A stretch of 64,000 bases of DNA from Chlorops oryzae (Eukaryota; Arthropoda; Insecta; Diptera; Chloropidae): NCBI GenBank assembly GCA_020466095.1, contig CM035807.1:11796007-11860006 (forward strand), given 5' to 3'. The notes under the pieces were generated by a model that saw only the letters and a list, made by a program, of their open reading frames with translations, was not told where the DNA came from and made no database searches. The translations under genes and the position numbers were made by a program. Below, in pieces: positions 45,105-55,600 of the stretch (the stretch's first letter is position 1; each line of letters begins with the position of its first letter).

Positions 45105-45831
45105 GGGGACCTTCTGGTCTAGAATTTTTTGAAAATTGATTTTTTTTTATATATATTTCGGAAGAATAGACTTTTAAGAATATGCTGGCAAAGTTTCGTG
45201 AAGATATTGACAATATTTGTTTTGCTACAGCCTTTTTAGAAGGTGGAGACAGCAGGCAGCGCGCTTGATCAAAGCAACTTTGAACGCGTTTATCTCAAAA
45301 CTCCTTTTTTTGACCTGGTGTGAATGAAAACAAAAAAACCATCGAACCGATTTGTCTGGAATTTTTATATGTTATTCATAACATCAATGGCTATGGCCCG
45401 AACTAGAATCGAATTTTTATTTCAAGAACTTCATATTTTTTCATCAAAAAAATGGTCAAAAAAAGGGAGTTTTTGATGGTTGAAATAAAAAATTGCGCCA
45501 TTTTGTCAATTTAAAAAAAAAATTTTTTATTCTAGTTCCTGCCATAGCCGCATTCATTCTGACTTAATAACATATTTTTGTTTTTTTTTTTCGATTACCA
45601 GAACTGCCAAAATCTTTCACACCACGGAGGTACTTTTTCAAAGAGGGTCCACTTCAACGCCATTTTTAAAATACCAAAAAAAAAAAAAAAAATTACAACA
45701 TTTTTTTATTTTTTGTCAATAAAGAATATAATAAGCCTGCATACTTAGAAAATCATTTTTTATTTGGCTTAATACCAAAAAAAAATCATGAAAATACCCT
45801 AAATTTTCGTGCTCTAGACCAGAAGGTCCCC
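45105..45831. mobile_element. TTAA-flanked TIR element (727 bp)
   Basis: The ends GGGGACCTTCTGGTCTAGA and TCTAGACCAGAAGGTCCCC are perfect inverted repeats flanked by TTAA (45101-45104, 45832-45835). TTAA insertion suggests piggyBac-type mobilisation, though the terminal bases differ from the CCCTCT family at 9130. The interior shares 'gaacgcgtttatctc' with a repeat at 14.3 kb. Non-autonomous. Confidence 0.82.
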
Positions 45832-45839
45832 TTAAATAT

Positions 45840-46950
45840 CATTTACTATAATTCAGTCAGTAAATGCACATTTCTGATACAAAGCTGAGATCATACAATA
45901 CTACAAGTGACACTTGGCTATGGTGGGAAAAAATCACCGAGACGGGTGAGGGGAGGTGGAAAAATTGTATAGAACATAGACTTTTCAAAAAAGTTAAGAC
46001 TTTCACCAAAACGCGTGTACATACAATGCCAGTATCACTAACACACAATCAAGAACAAATTTCAATTTTTGAAAATACCCTGCAGGAAGCCTGTCGCCAT
46101 ATGGCCCCATGTCTATACTGACGTCAATATAGACAAGAGAACTAGTTCCAACGTCAACAGTATTTATAGGCGGTCTCATTAGAGAAACTGTACTGTCAAG
46201 AGATATAGTTCATCTTTATTGACCATGTCAACAACGTGTCTCCTTATAAAGCGAAAGAGTACTACTTTTGTCTACATAATAGTACCGACGTCAATAGTTT
46301 GTCAATAGTTCGTCAATAGTTTTTCGGTCTACTGTTGACATTCAATGACAACTCAATGTTAAATGTCAATAACGCAAAGCATTGCGACGGGTATAACTTG
46401 TCAGTAGTACTGTTGACGCAGTCAGTAGAGAAATAGTATAGATTCACTATTGACATTTCTGCAGGGTATCGAACGGCCATCTTTTTAAATGAAGTCATAA
46501 TTTATAAAACCAAAATTCTTATGGCATCTATTTAATGTGAGAAATTGAATGAATTTTCAAATGCTATTTCCATTATCAGGTGTAACGGTTTCATTAACAT
46601 CAATATATTTAAAATTGATTGTGAATGAGTCAATTAAATTAGTAATGTTGTACTTAATTGAAATTACTACCCATTGAGGCCTAAGGTAAAAAGTTGTGTG
46701 ACCCATGCTTTCTATCATATTACATCCTAAACATTTCAGCAATCAATTTATTACTAAACCTAATGAAAATATTCAATCTAGTGAAGAGAAAGCTGTGTCG
46801 CCAATTTCAATTTGCGTCATTTCATCTAATGAAGTTAAGGTATCTCGTGGTGGGTCAAGATTCTCAAGTTTCATTTCTGGTCTGTGATGTTAACTCTGTT
46901 CAAAAAATCTTCCATAATTTATTTATTTTGAATCAACTTTAAAAACTCCT
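45840..46950. other. Intergenic, no supported gene
   Basis: AT-rich, with 'gtcaatagt/actattgac' words in both orientations at 46130-46460 that suggest a degraded inverted-repeat element. No gene. Confidence 0.5.
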
Positions 46951-46952
46951 TG

Positions 46953-48105
46953 TTTGTGCCACAAACGTCAATTGATCGCCCGACCAAACAATGGGCAATG
47001 GGAAATCGTAGAAAAAAACTAACCACGTACCTTTCGAAAGACGATGCGCTGCTGACGTCGCTGTTGCTGATGACACACGAGAATACTGCTCCTGAGATGA
47101 TAGCTTACAGCGCGTTTCCATATGGTGTTTAACTCTGAAGTGCTTAGCTTAAATACTTCGATAAAACACTACCGTTTCCACTTGCACGAAGGTGTTTTAG
47201 CTTAACAGCTGTTCGTTTATTTTCAATTGAAAGTAGGGCTGCCATCTTTTCAAGCGCTAGAATTAGTACATTTTTTTTCGAAAGCCGAAAAACTTGTTTA
47301 TTTGGAAAAATATCAGTACATATTAATTAATTTCGAAATATTACGCAAATATTAAAAAAAAGTCGTATTTACCTCCGATTATCGCCAGGACAACCAATAT
47401 TATTTAAATTGAAAATATACATGTCAATATTTTGAAACATTTCCGATGCGGTAACTCTGTTGGTTTCTTGAAAACACGCCTACTTTTACACACTCTCAGA
47501 AGGGTATTATTAAATATTACGAATCATGGAAAAGCTGGAACCCAATTCCACAAGCAAATACTTTTTATTTCGTTAATATTGACGTGCATACTTTTAGGGT
47601 TCAATTTAAATAATTTTGGTGCCCTATTTATCGAATTTATGAGATAAGCACTTCGTTTTCGTGTTTAGCGTTTGTATGACAAAACACGTATAAAACATGG
47701 TGTTTAGGGCTGTTAAACACGAAAACCTCCTTAAACACGTTTAAAACACCATATGGAAACGCGCTATTAAGCTGCTGTGCTGATATTCGCGTACTTTGTC
47801 ACTGGAATATCGACGCAAATGATTCAAAAGTTGTTGCTGTCTATTTGATTGAAAAAAAGAATTCGCGCGACACTCACGACGTTTTGCAAAACGGATCACT
47901 CGAAGAAAGGACAAACGAGTTCGCGCAACACGCTCGACGGTTTTGAATTAATGAATGTTCTAAGCAACCGGTGTTGCTCATCAAGCATTGCGGGAAAAAA
48001 GCCCGAGCAGCTGAGCTTGAAGTGCTGCCCTCCTTTTTGCCGTTTTTCGCCGGTGTCAGGGTTTCGTTGCGTAGCGAAATCGGCAAAAGCGGACACCCTT
48101 ATAAT
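46953..48105 (+). repeat. Dispersed repeat, copy 2, interrupted
   Basis: It shares the left part (tttgtgccacaaa, cgaccaaacaatggg, accacgtacctttcgaa) and the right part (gagcagctgagcttgaagtg, tgcgtagcga, cggcaaaa, cggacacc) with 3245-3730. Harbinger-like element C copy 2 (47108-47766) is inserted in it. Confidence 0.55.
47108..47766. mobile_element. Harbinger-like element C, copy 2 (659 bp)
   Basis: The left end CAGCGCGTTTCCATATGG and the right end CCATATGGAAACGCGCTA are flanked by TTA (47105-47107 and 47767-47769). It is the uninterrupted counterpart of 28893-30352 and shows that the 880-bp TIR element there is a later insertion. Confidence 0.8.
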
Positions 48106-48109
48106 GAAA

Positions 48110-48905
48110 ATATTCACTTACCGTTCAACTTGTGCCAAATTATATGTAAGCTCTCCCTCAGATATCCAACCATATCAGCCAATCGTGATTGCTTCATGTG
48201 GTCAAACTTGAAATATTCTCACTTTATCTTTATTTGTAAAAAATAAATTACTATGTTACATGGAAAACAATAGATCTAAAAAATATTTAACAAATATGGT
48301 TCACAGGACTTATTGAAATAACATTCAGCATAAACAGACAATGCAATTTATGTTTATGATTTTATAATACAACAGCTGGACTATTAGTTGCTAGCAGTAC
48401 AAAATTTACACTTCGAAATTCCTTTAGATCAGCAAAAATACATAGTCAAAAAAAAAAAAATGTTAGCAGATAATTTTGTTGCTCGTGGAGGAATATAAAA
48501 TAGTCAGTAATTGAAGCTTTTTTAAAATTTTTCAATTTTTTTCCGAATAGGATCTCCCTTTTAATGAGCCGCATAAAATTCACTTACTTATTATGAAGAA
48601 CATAATGTGTGAATTGATTTTCAATCCGTTTTTAAGTCACCTTTCTCAATAGAGCAAAAGAAAATAAGATTTAAATTCCGCACCCAAAAGTATGCACACA
48701 AATATTTCGAATTTTCTCGATATGTACCATATTCAGAAAACTGTTGTCTTCTTTATTATTGACTATTTGAACACACCTTCTGCGAGCATTTTGGGAGTTC
48801 TGCGGATTTTCTTATAGCCCTAACCTATGTCCGTTGGCAATGGCTTATAAGTATAATTTAGATTTGTAATATTTAAGTGCATACCTTTAGGAGTTAAATT
48901 TTAAT
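48110..48905. other. Intergenic, no supported feature
   Basis: AT-rich DNA with poly-A runs; no gene or complete element. Confidence 0.5.
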
Positions 48906-48909
48906 TACC

Positions 48910-49702
48910 CAGCCAACCAAAAGAGGCCGAACGGAGCTCTTAAAGACTCCTTTTCCGGAGCGCAATGCTCTTGAAACGCTTCGACAGGAGCTCTAAATGA
49001 GCTTATTTTCGGGAGAAAACAGTACAGATCCTTGCATACAGCCGGATGCTGAATATTCCCGGGGAACGAATTCCCGAGGAATTTACTTTTCTCTAGAGTA
49101 AGCTTCTTCTTTTTTAAATATTTGGGGGAAGAAATTTGATGGGGAATGGTATTTGACCCATACCAATAATTCTCCATACCCTATCTACTAAAAAAAAGGA
49201 GAATTTTATTCTCGAGAAAAGTAAATTCGCTCCTCGGGAATATTCAGAATCGGGCTGATAGAAAAAGTGTACTTTTCGGGATCTCAAAAATTTATCTTTC
49301 ATGATTGCTGGAATGCTCCTTAAGAGTATGTTTCGACTCTCTTTCAGCTATTACATTTATATTTTTATTCTATTTTATATTTTTATTAATGTTTATTATT
49401 ACTAATCCTAGAGTATTTTTATATTTTTTTTTAGTTTGAATTCAAATTTCATATTCTTGTCTTTAAATCTGGGATAACTTTTAGGTCTTAAAGCCCTTAA
49501 ATGCTCCCAGCCGATATGTTGTTATTTAAGAATAAAAAAACCATTCATTTGAGGCTTTGGAAAATGTACAACATATTTCGAGGAGTTCCGTTAGGAGTCC
49601 TTTAAAACTCCTATTCGGAGGACTCTGTAAACACTTCGTTGGGATGCTTTAAAAGGAGTCCTTTCAAGCTCCTTCTCCGAGCACTCCGAATATGGTTGGC
49701 TG
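48910..49702. mobile_element. TIR element F (~0.8 kb) with nested MITE
   Basis: The ends CAGCCAACCA and GGTTGGCTG are inverted; adjacent 'gagctctaaa', 'aaagactcctttt' and 'aggagtccttt' words recur in both halves. TAATT occurs next to each end and may be a target duplication. Foldback MITE family B copy 2 (49039-49259) lies inside. Confidence 0.6.
49039..49259. mobile_element. Foldback MITE family B, copy 2 (221 bp)
   Basis: It has the same inverted ends as 22223-22437 (CAGCC.GAT.CTGAATATTC), with ATA on both sides. It is inserted in TIR element F, so it is the younger element. Confidence 0.8.
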
Positions 49703-49709
49703 AGTAATT

Positions 49710-50152
49710 TAACAGGAAATAAAAAAACCAATTCAACTTCAATAGACTCATTCGGAAAGAAAGTTCGTCGTCACTTTCTACAAAAGATTTCAAATAATCG
49801 TAAATCTTATGCAACGTAAATGACTATCCTAAAAGAACTAATTCCAATCGATGGTGCGATAGATTGAAACTGGTCCCATATATTTGCATATGTTCAATAT
49901 TTTCAGGAATTCGACCGCCATTGGAATTCAGACATAACTCCGGATAAATGATAAGATAAGAATAAGAGTCGTTATAAGATTTGTGAAAATAGAAAATAGG
50001 TTACGTATAGAAGAGTAGATCCATTGAGGCAAGTGGTGCATTAGATGAGAATACATTGATGGATAGCGGTTGAAAGAAGGGTGCGTTATACGTTCATTCG
50101 GTAATGTGCTCTGTGCCGAAAATTATAGGCTCTAGACTTAAAGTTGTTAAGC
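49710..50152. other. 3' flank of the minus-strand gene
   Basis: Non-repetitive AT-rich sequence that probably includes the 3' UTR of the minus-strand gene. No canonical AATAAA is evident close to the modelled stop, so the transcript end is unknown. Confidence 0.35.
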
Positions 50153-50217
50153 TCAGAATCCTCCTCCAGTGAGGCGAAGGTTTTGCGATCCGAAAGCGTT
50201 GATACCGTGGTTGACGG
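50153..50217 (-). CDS. Probable last exon of minus-strand protein
   Basis: AAATTTTAG then CC GTC AAC CAC reads VNHGINAFGSQNLRLTGGGF-stop. Phase 2 of this exon complements a phase 1 donor (TTA A|GTAGAA) at 50315. The sequence is low in homopolymers and less AT-biased than its surroundings, which suggests coding. No transcript supports it. Confidence 0.5.
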
Positions 50218-52595
50218 CTAAAATTTGATTAATTATATTAATTTCTTCGAGATTACTTGCAATAAAATTATTTCGGTCAAAATTGTTTTTGGATAGTTGT
50301 TATATTCTTTCTACTTAAGCTATTCATTCGAGGGCTATTGGTTATTGTGTTGGGTGAATTAAAGCCGGCTTTTGAACTTGGCAAGTTACCTTGATTTGAC
50401 TTGTGGTGTTGGTGTTGTTGTTGTTGTTGTTGTTGTTGCTGCTGTTGCTGTTGAGCGTAATATTGTTGGGCATTCTGTTGCAGCTGGTTGCTAAACTGTG
50501 GATCCAAGTGTTGTCTGTAGAAATTTTGATTGTCAATCGTTTGTTGATCGAACGTTGGGGTCGCTAGGTTCGTCGGGTTGAATGAATTGCTTTGTTGAAC
50601 CTCTACTTGATTGAAGCCGAAATTCGCTGTGCCAGTTTCTTGGCGAAAGAAGCGTTGGGGTGATGAAGGCTGCTGTGGCTGCTGCTGCTGCTGCTGTGTT
50701 GGCTGCTGTTGGAATTGTTGATGCCGTTGCAGAGATGCATTTGGAACATATGCAGGTACTAGAGGTGCATGTTGCTGAAATTGTTGGTAATTATGCTGTG
50801 GCAATGGCTGAAATATTGACAATTCGATTGGTGTTTTAAGTTGCTGTAATGCTGGCGAAAATGTTGGCTCAAAACTCAGTTGATTGGATTGCTGTATCTG
50901 AACAGTTGTTGGCGCTTGTTGTATGGGCGCAGGCGTCACCGGTGCATTTTGATTGTATTGAAAACTTTGATGAGCGGGATTATTGAGCGGCAGTTGCTGT
51001 GTCTGAATTGGGAATAGAGAGTTTGGTGTTACGTTTGTTGTTGTTGTTGTTATTGTTGATGATGTTATTGTTATTCGCGTTGTTGTTGAAATGATGGTTG
51101 ATGAATCTGTTCGGTGCATCATTGAGTGGCAATTGCTGTTGTACGGAAAACGGGGAATGAACTGGAATCGTTCTTGTATTCGTGCTTGGCACGAATTCAA
51201 CCGACGGACGTATGGTGAAACCGAATTCCGGTTGATTACGCTGCGGCTGCTGATCGAATGATTGTGTAAATTGGGTTGGTAAAGTTGGTAGCGGTACGGC
51301 TTGTTGACCATTTGGACCGAGTAAGTTTGGTGAGTTATTATTTCTTATTTGAGACTGTTGCTCGAGAAATTTTAACTGACGTAAAATTAGCTCCTGTTGC
51401 TGTTGGGCGTGCAATTTCAATTGGTAAATTTGTTGCTCAAGTTCTCGCTGACGTTCGAGAAGATAATCATTCAGTTTTGGTGGATTTGTACCGATGGAAC
51501 CGAAGTTATTGTCCGATTGATCTGTCTGTTCCTGGAAAAAATAAGTTATAATACTTATGAAAAATAAAAAATTTTATTCAAAATTTCGTTTACCCTTACC
51601 GGAATCCCCGTTAATAAGCGATTATTTGTCGATTGTGTTGGTTGTGGTGGAATTGGTCTCGCTTGACCGGTTGCGGGTTGTACACTCAGTTTCGTTATTG
51701 TCGGTTCTGGTACTCGATGGACAATCGGTTGTTCTGGGTGTATAATCGGTATAACGGTTTTGGTGTCACCACGTTCATCAAGGTCGACGGTAAAAGCGGT
51801 AACAAGTGGCGCTGCTTGTATTTTAATGTCTTCTTTATCGACAATTTCGATATTCTCACCGTCCTCGTTGTGAGTTGGTCGCGGTGTTGTTGTTGTTGTT
51901 GTCGTCGTGGTCGTTGGTTTGGGTTTCCGTTTAATTGTAAACGGTTTCAATGTTGTCGATGTCGTTGTTGTCGTATCTTTCGAGCTACGAATTTCGAATT
52001 TGATTTCATCATTTTGATCTCGAGAAATCTCGTTCGATCGTAGTGATGAGCCAAGATCATTGCCAGATGCTAAGCCATCAGTTTCGGAAACGACAACAGG
52101 TGCACCCAGAATTGGTTGCTTTACAAATTTTATTGTTTTCTTTAGGGGACTCGAACCATCTATGAACGATGATAATGGTTGCTCCAGAGAATTCTTTTCA
52201 TCGAAACTTGCCGTATAGAATTTAACTGTTGGAACAACAACATCGGGTGCTACGCTCTCTAAAAGTATTTCATCTTTGGTTGTTACTGGTGAGGAATTTG
52301 TTGTTGTTGTTGTCGTTGCTGCTGCTGCTGCTGCCGCCGATCGGGCCGAAGCTTCGGTTGTTAGTTTCTCCTGGTTTCCTTTTTCCGCTTCTTCTTTTTC
52401 TAATCGATCTATTGCACGCAGAAGAGCTTGTCTCACCGAATAGTCTAAATTTTTGATCGCTTCGCGGGGTATGATCTCATTTGATTCTGTTGAGCCCTCA
52501 ACATTATCGGCGATGGTTTTGTGAAAACTGGTTGAAGCAATGAATATCAGACATCCCAAAATGTAGAGCTGCACAAAAAAAAAAAAGGTTTTCAT
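50153..52595 (-). CDS. Putative secreted Thr/Gln/Asn-rich protein (3 exons), frameshifted
   Basis: I do not recognise this protein. Model: 52595-51600, 51531-50315, 50217-50153 with GT-AG introns of 68 and 97 bp and compatible phases. The N-terminus has a hydrophobic stretch (FFFFVQLYILGCLIFIAS) that fits a signal peptide. After it come a helix-like 'REAIKNLDYSVRQALLRAIDRLEKEE' (the best conserved-looking block), an Ala/Thr run, Thr-rich segments, Pro-rich 'ARPIPPQPTQ', a Gln-rich helix (LLERQRELEQQIYQLKLHAQ), then long Gln/Asn tracts. The modelled C-terminus is GSQNLRLTGGGF. The exons sum to 2278 nt (3n+1): one extra A at 51034-51036 moves the frame from Asn repeats into a Thr-reading frame. 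Read literally it stops at 50980 (515 residues); ignoring the base gives 758. The composition resembles insect extracellular or cuticle-associated proteins, which is only a compositional guess. It is convergent with kibra. Confidence 0.75.
50315..51531 (-). CDS. Exon 2 of minus-strand secreted protein
   Basis: The acceptor TTTTTTCCAG precedes GAACAGACAG, giving …LLTGIP|EQTDQSDNN… in phase 0. Both frames are open over 51311-50980, so the shift must be in that overlap. The Asn-run/'ACAAACGTAACACC' point is where repeat phase breaks. Without the third exon the frame runs to TGA at 50277-50279. Confidence 0.7.
51600..52595 (-). CDS. Exon 1 of minus-strand secreted protein
   Basis: It opens at ATG 52595 (MKTFFFFVQLY) and ends at CCG|GTAAGG (phase 0). 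The (T)12 stretch then GTGCAG just after the ATG looks like a splice acceptor, so the true start could be in an upstream exon joining at 52568 (LYILGCLIF…). A TATAAAAA at 52648-52641 about 46 bp upstream favours the ATG used here. Confidence 0.75.
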
Positions 52596-52640
52596 TTTAA
52601 ACCGGTTTGTTTAGGTTGCCCTGTTTATTTATTGATCATT

Positions 52641-52648
52641 TTTTTATA
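52641..52648 (-). promoter_or_regulatory. Candidate TATA box for minus-strand gene
   Basis: TATAAAAA on the minus strand lies 46-53 bp upstream of the ATG at 52595. This would imply a leader of only about 20-25 nt, short but seen in small secreted insect genes. Motif-only evidence. Confidence 0.3.
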
Positions 52649-52659
52649 CGTTTATTTGG

Positions 52660-55600
52660 ATCAAATAGAGTTGATGAATTTTGACTGCACACCCCCCTTT
52701 TTGTATCTTCTTGATGGAGGTTTTTTCGAGCCAGTTTTTACTAAACTTCTTTTCTCCATGTCTAAAGATAAAACTCTGTTATGGACAGTAAGATAAAATC
52801 ATAACCAGTTCACATATAAAAAAAATATACGCAACTTAGTTCTCGGCCGCAATTTTTGGAATCGATTTGAAATTGATCTGCTACCAATCTAGTAAAATTT
52901 TTGTTCTGCACCGTGTCATAAAAGATAATGTAGAGATCTTGGTATAATTGGAAGTTTGTGCTTCCACGTCAGCTTCATAGTGAGAAGATTTATATGTGAT
53001 AATTAATAAAAAAAAAATAAAAAAAATTCAAAAATCTAAAATTGATACAAAAAAATATCTAGTCAGCACAAAAAATCAATTCCAAATAATCCATAGCAAC
53101 CTTTAAGTTGATTGAATTAAATTCAAAAATAAATTCCTCGCACTTGGAGTTTTGATTTCCTTAATCACTTCATCAAGTGAAGGAGAACGCTCTGCGGATC
53201 GGTATCAAATTTCAAATTTTCCTTCGAGCCCGACTTCAAATTTACACCCCAATTAGACTGGAGCTAATACCATTTCATTTTGGCTTCAACACGAAATCCT
53301 AATTTTCGAATACTTATAACAAAACCCCGTCACACAAATTTGAAGGAAAACTAGTCGGCGTGAGTTCACAGCGGCAAAAACGTGACTGTGGCGATGACAG
53401 CTTCAGCTAGCTTCCAATGCCTCGCTCTGACATGTGGCATCGAGCAGGTGAAGGCGTCTTACCCAAAAGAAGCCCAACGAGTTGGGTCCAATTACACTAA
53501 TTGCAAACAATCGGAGGAAACGGAGAATTGAGTAACCATATTTATGTGGCATGCTCCGACCGAATCAGACCAACGATCGCTATGGAATGATCCCAAATTG
53601 TTGAGCATTGCTTAAATGAGCGTTTCAAAAATAACAAAGCCAGAAAGAAGAAAATTGGGGAAAAGGAAAAATTAGCATGGGTATTGGGATTTGAATATGG
53701 TAGTAATTTGATAAAATTGATACTAATACAGCGTAAAGATAAAATGAACCGATAAATGTTGTTCACACGCGTCTAATGCGATAGGATTCATACCGAAAAA
53801 CGGGGTATACATTATGGATACCAAGTCCTGAAACAAAAAAAAAAAATACATGACAAGTAAGGATGTGATAGTCATGCAATACCCGACACCGATAAAGGGT
53901 TTGAACATTTATTAAAACAGACCCCAATACCACGACCATTCAGACAAGTTATTCTAGAGCTTTTTAAGGCCATAGACTGATGGTTTTTGGGAATTTTTGG
54001 TAGACCCTAGTACTTGAGGTACCCTTAAAAATGGTCCATTCTGGTAATTGTTCTTGCCCCCAAATACGCATAGTAAATTTTTCAAGATAGCTCAACTCCT
54101 TCGATAAGAAAAATCTATACGGAAAGATAGTCGGACGGAGATACGGACCAACATGGACATACGGACATAGCTCAATTGAATCTCCTGGTGACGCTGGTCA
54201 TTTCTATATATATTTTGTATGGTCTATCTCGACTAGTTCTGGGTGTTACACAAAACCACGTAAACGCAATATAACCTTGACACAGAGTGTGTTGGGTATA
54301 ATTAGATCGTGATCGTGATACTTTGGGGAAATTCGAAACTGTTACCCTACCCGCGGTCTAACTTTCTTTCGGCAACTCTGAGGGTATTGTTTTCTTTTAT
54401 TATTCGCAATTTTGGGTTCACAAAAATAGGCTCGGCAGTGTCGGATTAAGGTAAAAACTGCCTAAGGCTATAGACCCGGCTTTCATCTGGCAAGGGGTCT
54501 GAAGCAAAGAAATAAAATAAAATGTCTCTCGACTTACCTCGCTTAAAATATAAAAAGGTAAATGGGCTCCATACCGATTAAAGCCACAGATATCATGACA
54601 TAAGCCTCTGGGCATTAGGAACATGGCAGACCATGGAAATGTTCGCATTTACGAAGAAAGAAGAGCTCTCATCACAATGGAATCCCGCATCGTAAATAAG
54701 TGATAACCCGGCCTAAAATCCACGACCTTTTTCGACCCCCAAATGAAAAAATTATTGATCCTTGCTCCGACTTAAATCGAGTGATGTATTAATCCCAGTT
54801 AGGGACGATATTCTTACAAAAATATATTTTTGCTATGAAGAAAAAGATATAGGACCCCGTTTATTCGTTTGTTTGGAATACAAGGCAGCAGAAACGAAAA
54901 TTTTTGTAAATATATTCAACCATTGGAACTCATTTTCTTTCAAATTTAGAAGAATTTTATAAAGCTTCGACGAGAGTGCTTATGGACCCGTGGGTGCTTC
55001 TTCCTACCGGGACTATCGACACAAAAGATCGACCAAAAAAAAAGTTCACCACTCTCTTACAAAGAGATATGTTGGTATGAAGGGCCTCCTTCCATAGGTG
55101 GGGCGCCGTTGTCCGAAGGAAAAATTGTGACCTAAAAAATTTATCACCACAAAAAAAGGGTTTGCAATAGAGTACCTCTCCTATTCAGGGGCCCGTGACC
55201 TCCCTCGGGGCCGGGCTGATTTTATGCCATCTCATAAATTCTTCGTATGGTAAAACATACCATAAAAGATTGAATTGCCTTATTCATTAAGACTGGCAGG
55301 TCATCAAAAACAACTGCTAATGAATTTATGGCAATTCAGTAAAACATGCGAGCATTCCGGATTCATTGCTGCCGAGGCTAAACAATGGAACGATCTGTAT
55401 TTCTGTACGAAGAAACAAATTAAAAATAGCTGCCGGTCAGTTGCATATCAATCCAAATTCAGGCCTGAAGCAGGTCAAAATGTGTGCCAAAACAATTTTA
55501 ATCTCTCAAAAAGAAAAAGTCAAGGTTCATGTTTGGTGGCCTTAGTTAACAAAATATGGAGGGAAATCTTACGCCAGAAGAGATACCAGTATCGAGAATC

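Noticed and set aside
50277..51311. Independent 344-codon gene starting at 51311
   Set aside because: The first ~90 codons are the wrong frame of the upstream Gln/Asn-rich exon; the real reading joins it after the one-base break.
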